In this document: piece by piece, positions 61,414 to 64,000 of the stretch | Layout of the letters: each line of letters starts with the position of its first letter | Numbering within the stretch: position 1 is the stretch's first letter | NCBI GenBank assembly: GCA_029215795.1 | Contig: JARDYH010000055.1 | Span: 1 to 64,000, forward strand | DNA: 64,000 nt | Direction of reading: 5' to 3' | DNA from: Anniella stebbinsi | Taxonomy: Eukaryota; Chordata; Lepidosauria; Squamata; Anniellidae | Made by a program: the position numbers and the translations under genes | Notes under the pieces: model-generated | Database searches by the model: none | The model's input: only the letters and a program-made list of their open reading frames with translations | Told to the model about the DNA's origin: nothing

Positions 61414-63604
61414 ACTTACAGCGGCTTTTCCCCTCTGCAAGGGTGGGGGACCCATTAAGATGGTCCGCCCCCGGAGGCTAATGGATCCAGATGGTTTCCA
61501 GAGGGCTCTGGGGAGTTTTCCGGCTGATAGGGCTGGCTCTCCTGTCGAAACCCTGGTTGATCTGTGGAATGCAGAAATGACCCGGGCAGTTGACACGATT
61601 GCTCCTGAGCGCCCTCTCCTGTGTAGAGCTCGAACGGCTCCGTGGTATACCCCAGAGCTGAGAGTGATGAAACAAAACAGGAGACGGCTTGAGGGCAGAT
61701 GGAGACGAACTCCTGATGGATGCAATCAAACACTGGTAAGTGCTTATGGTAAGCTGTATTCAGGGGCAGTGAGGGCAGCAAAAAAACAATACTTTGCTGC
61801 CACTATTCAATCATCAACCTGCCACCCAGCGGAGCTTTTCAGAGTTGTCCGGGGGCTTTTACATGCTGGCCCCAAGGACATGGTAGAACCATCTGAGGCC
61901 CGCTGTAATACATTTGCTGGGCACTTCCAGAATAAAATCTCTGGCATCCGTCAGGACTTAGACTCCAGTGTTATAGCAGATGAATCTAGTGAGGTATCCA
62001 GAGCACAGGCTTGTCCTGTTTTCTTGGATGAGTTTCAGTTGGTGCAGCTCGAGGATGTTGACAAGGTGCTTGGACAGGTTCGTGCAACCACTTCCATATT
62101 GGATCCTTGCCCCTCTTGGCTAATAAAAGCTAGCAGGGATGGAACAACTGGCTGGGCCAGGGAAGTGATTAATGCCTCTTTGCAAGAGGGAGTGGTCCCA
62201 GGCCTCCTGAAAGAGGCGGCAGTGAGACCACTCCTAAAGAAATCTTCCCTGGACCCTGAAAATCTGAATAACTACAGGCCAGTAGCAAATGTTCCATTCC
62301 TGGGCAAGGTCCTGGAGCGGGTGGTTGCGAGCCAGCTCCAGGCACTCTTGGATGAGACTGATTATCTGGATCCATTTCAGTCGGGTTTCAGGCCTGGTTT
62401 TGGTACGGAAACAGCCTTGGTCGCCCTGTATGATGACCTATGTCGGGAGAAAGACAGGGGGAGTGTGACTCTGTTGATTCTCCTTGATCTCTCAGCGGCT
62501 TTCGATACCATCGACCATGGTATCCTTCTGGCACGACTGGCTGAGTTGGGAGTGGGAGGCACTGCATTGCAGTGGTTCCGCTCCTACTTGGTGGGTCGGC
62601 TCCAGAAGGTGGTGCTTGGGGAACATTGCTCGGCCCCGTGGATTCTCCAGTATGGGGTTCCGCAGGGGTCAGTTTTGTCCCCCATGCTGTTCAATATCTA
62701 CATGAAACCGTTGAGTGCAGTCATCCGGAGTTTTGGAGTGCGTTGTCATCAGTATGCTGATGACACGCAGCTCTATTTCTCCTTTTCATCTTCATCAGGC
62801 GAGGCTGTGGATGTGCTGAACCAGTGCCTGGCTGCGACAATGGACTGGATGAGGGCTAATAAACTGAAACTCAATCCAGACAAGACTGAGACGCTGTTGG
62901 TGGGTGGTTCCGCTGACCGGATGGAGGGTGTTCAACCTGTTCTGGATGGGGTTGCACTCCCCTTGAAGGAGCGGGTTCGTAGCTTGGGGGTTCTCCTAGA
63001 ACCATCTCTGTCACTTGAGGCGCAGGTGGCCTCAGTGGCACGGAGTGCCTTCTACCAACTTCGGTTGGTGGCCCAGCTACGTCCCTATCTGGACAGGGAT
63101 AACCTGGCTTCAGTTGTCCATGCTCTGGTAACCTCCAAGTTAGATTACTGCAATGCACTCTACGTGGGGCTGCCTTTGAAGGTGGTTCGGAAGCTGCAGC
63201 TTGTGCAAAATGCAGCGGCCAGATTGATAACTGGAACCAGTAGGTTCGAACATATAAGACCTACTCTGGCCCGCTTGCATTGGCTGCCTGTATGTTTCCG
63301 AGCCCGGTTCAAGGTGCTGGTTTTAACCTATAAAGCCTTACACGGCTTGGGACCACAATACCTGATGGAACGCCTTTCCCGACATGAACCTACCCGAACA
63401 CTACGTTCAACATCTAAGGCCCTCCTCCGAGTGCCTCCTCCGAGGGAAGCTCGGAGGTCGGCAACAAGAGAGAGGGCCTTCTCTGTGGTGGCTCCCCAAT
63501 TGTGGAACGATCTCCCTGTCGAGGCCCGCCTGGCGCCAACATTGTTATCTTTTCGGCGCCAGGTCAAGACTTTCCTCTTCTCTCAGGCATTTGGCAATAT
63601 CTGA
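61355..63604 (+). CDS. LINE ORF2, main part: reverse transcriptase with C-terminal domain
   Basis: This frame continues ORF2 and is open from 61313. Position 61355 is an in-frame GTG, not a real start, because the protein should continue from the endonuclease frame. Residues counted from 61355: SWSDHH (10-15) supplies the last endonuclease motif. A linker follows, then the polymerase: NYRP (306-309), DLSAAFDTIDH from Asp378 (motif A), GVPQGS from 434 (motif B) and YADD at 467-470 (motif C, catalytic Asp469 and Asp470). LDYCNALY from 596 begins the C-terminal domain typical of L2/CR1-group elements, which includes LHWLP and LWNDLP and ends close to the stop TGA at 63602. All key polymerase residues are present and the 749 codons have no stop or frameshift, which suggests a young insertion. 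The product would copy LINE RNA at the nicked target in the nucleus. Confidence 0.92.
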   Translation: MGNFTSTPLSWSDHHLLRFRLTAAFPLCKGGGPIKMVRPRRLMDPDGFQRALGSFPADRAGSPVETLVDLWNAEMTRAVDTIAPERPLLCRARTAPWYTPELRVMKQNRRRLEGRWRRTPDGCNQTLVSAYGKLYSGAVRAAKKQYFAATIQSSTCHPAELFRVVRGLLHAGPKDMVEPSEARCNTFAGHFQNKISGIRQDLDSSVIADESSEVSRAQACPVFLDEFQLVQLEDVDKVLGQVRATTSILDPCPSWLIKASRDGTTGWAREVINASLQEGVVPGLLKEAAVRPLLKKSSLDPENLNNYRPVANVPFLGKVLERVVASQLQALLDETDYLDPFQSGFRPGFGTETALVALYDDLCREKDRGSVTLLILLDLSAAFDTIDHGILLARLAELGVGGTALQWFRSYLVGRLQKVVLGEHCSAPWILQYGVPQGSVLSPMLFNIYMKPLSAVIRSFGVRCHQYADDTQLYFSFSSSSGEAVDVLNQCLAATMDWMRANKLKLNPDKTETLLVGGSADRMEGVQPVLDGVALPLKERVRSLGVLLEPSLSLEAQVASVARSAFYQLRLVAQLRPYLDRDNLASVVHALVTSKLDYCNALYVGLPLKVVRKLQLVQNAAARLITGTSRFEHIRPTLARLHWLPVCFRARFKVLVLTYKALHGLGPQYLMERLSRHEPTRTLRSTSKALLRVPPPREARRSATRERAFSVVAPQLWNDLPVEARLAPTLLSFRRQVKTFLFSQAFGNI

Positions 63605-63787
63605 GGAGCCTGGGTCTGTTTTGTTTTGTTTTTGTAGGTTTTTTTTTTTGTTTTTTTTGTTTTTTTTTTGTTTTTGTTTTTTTGAAGTGTTGAAGTGGTT
63701 TTTAAATGTACAGATTGTGTGTATGTTGTATGTTTTTGCTGTTTTAATTTTTGTATATTGTTTTTAATTGTTTTTAATCCTATGTAA
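63605..63787 (+). other. LINE 3' UTR with T-rich tract
   Basis: After the ORF2 stop, 63619-63683 is almost only T with isolated G, C or A bases. Further T-rich, AT-rich sequence leads to the terminal hairpin. Such T-rich, length-variable stretches are common in L2 3' UTRs. No gene is present; short open frames across it are by-products of low complexity. Confidence 0.8.
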
Positions 63788-63818
63788 ACCGCCCAGAGAG
63801 CTTCGGCTATGGGGCGGT
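63788..63818 (+). promoter_or_regulatory. 3'-terminal RNA hairpin of the LINE
   Basis: ACCGCCC at 63788-63794 pairs perfectly with GGGCGGT at 63812-63818. Inside, AGC (63799-63801) pairs with GCT (63806-63808) around a TTCG loop closed by C-G, which is the very stable cUUCGg tetraloop in RNA. It sits just before the TAAA tail. In related LINEs the reverse transcriptase recognises the 3'-end structure to start copying; the same role here is inferred. Confidence 0.75.
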
Positions 63819-63828
63819 ATACAAATGT

Positions 63829-63850
63829 AATAAATAAATAAATAAATAAA
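63829..63850 (+). repeat. (TAAA)n tail with AATAAA polyadenylation-type signal
   Basis: AATAAA occurs at 63829-63834 and opens five consecutive TAAA units (63831-63850). Short tandem tails of this kind, instead of a long poly(A), are typical of L2/CR1-group elements. The next bases, TAGAGGG, are satellite, so this marks the 3' insertion junction; the T and A at 63851-63852 could belong to either side. Confidence 0.85.
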
Positions 63851-64000
63851 TAGAGGGAAGGGGAAGTCTAGGGGAAGTCTAGGGGAAGAAGGGGAAGTAT
63901 AGAGGGAAGGGGAAGTCTAGGGGAAGAAGGGGAAGTATAGAGGGAAGGGGAAGTCTAGGGGAAGTCTAGGGGAAGAAGGGGAAGTATAGAGGGAAGGGGA
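63851..64000 (+). repeat. Satellite array resuming after the LINE
   Basis: The sequence continues in mid-gamma (TAGAGGGAA), followed by cells of 49, 38 and 49 bp. It continues exactly the order expected from the copy at 11168-11320, so the same repeat was simply split by the insertion and the array extends beyond the window. Confidence 0.95.

Larger units (their letters stand above)
60645..63850 (+). mobile_element. L2-like non-LTR retrotransposon (LINE), + orientation
   Basis: A 3.2-kb unique segment with balanced base composition interrupts the satellite. In order it contains an APE-type endonuclease, a reverse transcriptase, the conserved C-terminal domain of L2/CR1-group ORF2 proteins, a T-rich 3' UTR, a 3' hairpin and five TAAA repeats. 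The satellite reads into it at 60644 and resumes at about 63851. No ORF1 is present, and the 5' end starts only about 55 bp before the first ATG, so the copy is probably 5'-truncated or from a single-ORF lineage. No target-site duplication is visible. The L2 assignment rests on the DLSAAFDTIDH and YADDTQLY style of the polymerase and on the 3' end. A CR1 or Rex-type element is less likely. Confidence 0.93.

Noticed and set aside
61393..63158. Several 60- to 110-codon open frames overlapping the LINE on both strands
   Set aside because: They are shadows of the ORF2 frame, with no independent motifs.
63384..63767. 127-codon + frame running across the ORF2 end and the T-rich tract
   Set aside because: The second half is Phe/Cys/Leu from the T-rich low-complexity DNA, and the first half is an out-of-frame reading of the ORF2 C-terminus.
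60645..63850. Retrovirus or LTR element
   Set aside because: No LTRs, no gag, protease, integrase or envelope; the APE endonuclease, the L2-type C-terminal domain and the TAAA tail identify a LINE.

Overview
The window is eukaryotic repeat DNA with no cellular gene visible. About 60.6 kb at the left and the last 150 bp at the right belong to one strongly purine-biased satellite array. A single 3.2-kb non-LTR retrotransposon (LINE) interrupts it at 60645-63850. The LINE looks like the L2 clade of the CR1/L2 group. It has an APE-type endonuclease, an FxDD-class reverse transcriptase with YADD, the L2-type C-terminal domain, a short 3' hairpin and a (TAAA)n tail. Its 3' end resembles L2 elements common in squamate reptiles, so a lizard or snake is the best guess for the host; this rests on recognition alone, not on a search.

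The satellite is built from three words: alpha = GGGGAAGTCTA (11 bp), beta = GGGGAAGAA (9 bp) and gamma = GGGGAAGTATAGAGGGAA (18 bp). They follow a strict order: one or two alphas, then beta, with this repeated one or more times, then one gamma. This gives cells of 38, 49, 58, 69 or 78 bp. The basic period is the 20-mer alpha+beta, and gamma looks like a 2-bp-shorter variant of it. Rare point variants act as barcodes and reveal higher-order repeats. Family B (marker GACGTGG) lies at about 0-10 kb, 32-37 kb and 57.6-60.6 kb. Family A (marker GTTAAGG) lies at about 13-31.9 kb and 47-57 kb. Family C (marker GACTACAGG) dominates about 37-47 kb and also appears at 10.1 and 23.2 kb. Tandem duplications of about 0.19, 0.67, 1.08, 1.52, 1.98, 2.08, 2.58, 3.6 and 4.8-5.0 kb are nested in this framework. 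Where related copies differ in length, the difference is usually a whole number of words (20, 49 or 69 bp).

Two stretches, about 4.1-10.7 kb and about 52.0-53.1 kb, carry many single-base changes in G-run length that distant copies of the same repeat lack. This looks more like uneven consensus quality than biology. The LINE entered in the + orientation. Its reading frame is continuous except for one 7-T homopolymer that shifts the frame inside the endonuclease. Intact satellite copies elsewhere in the window serve as 'empty sites' and place the insertion to within about 2 bp.
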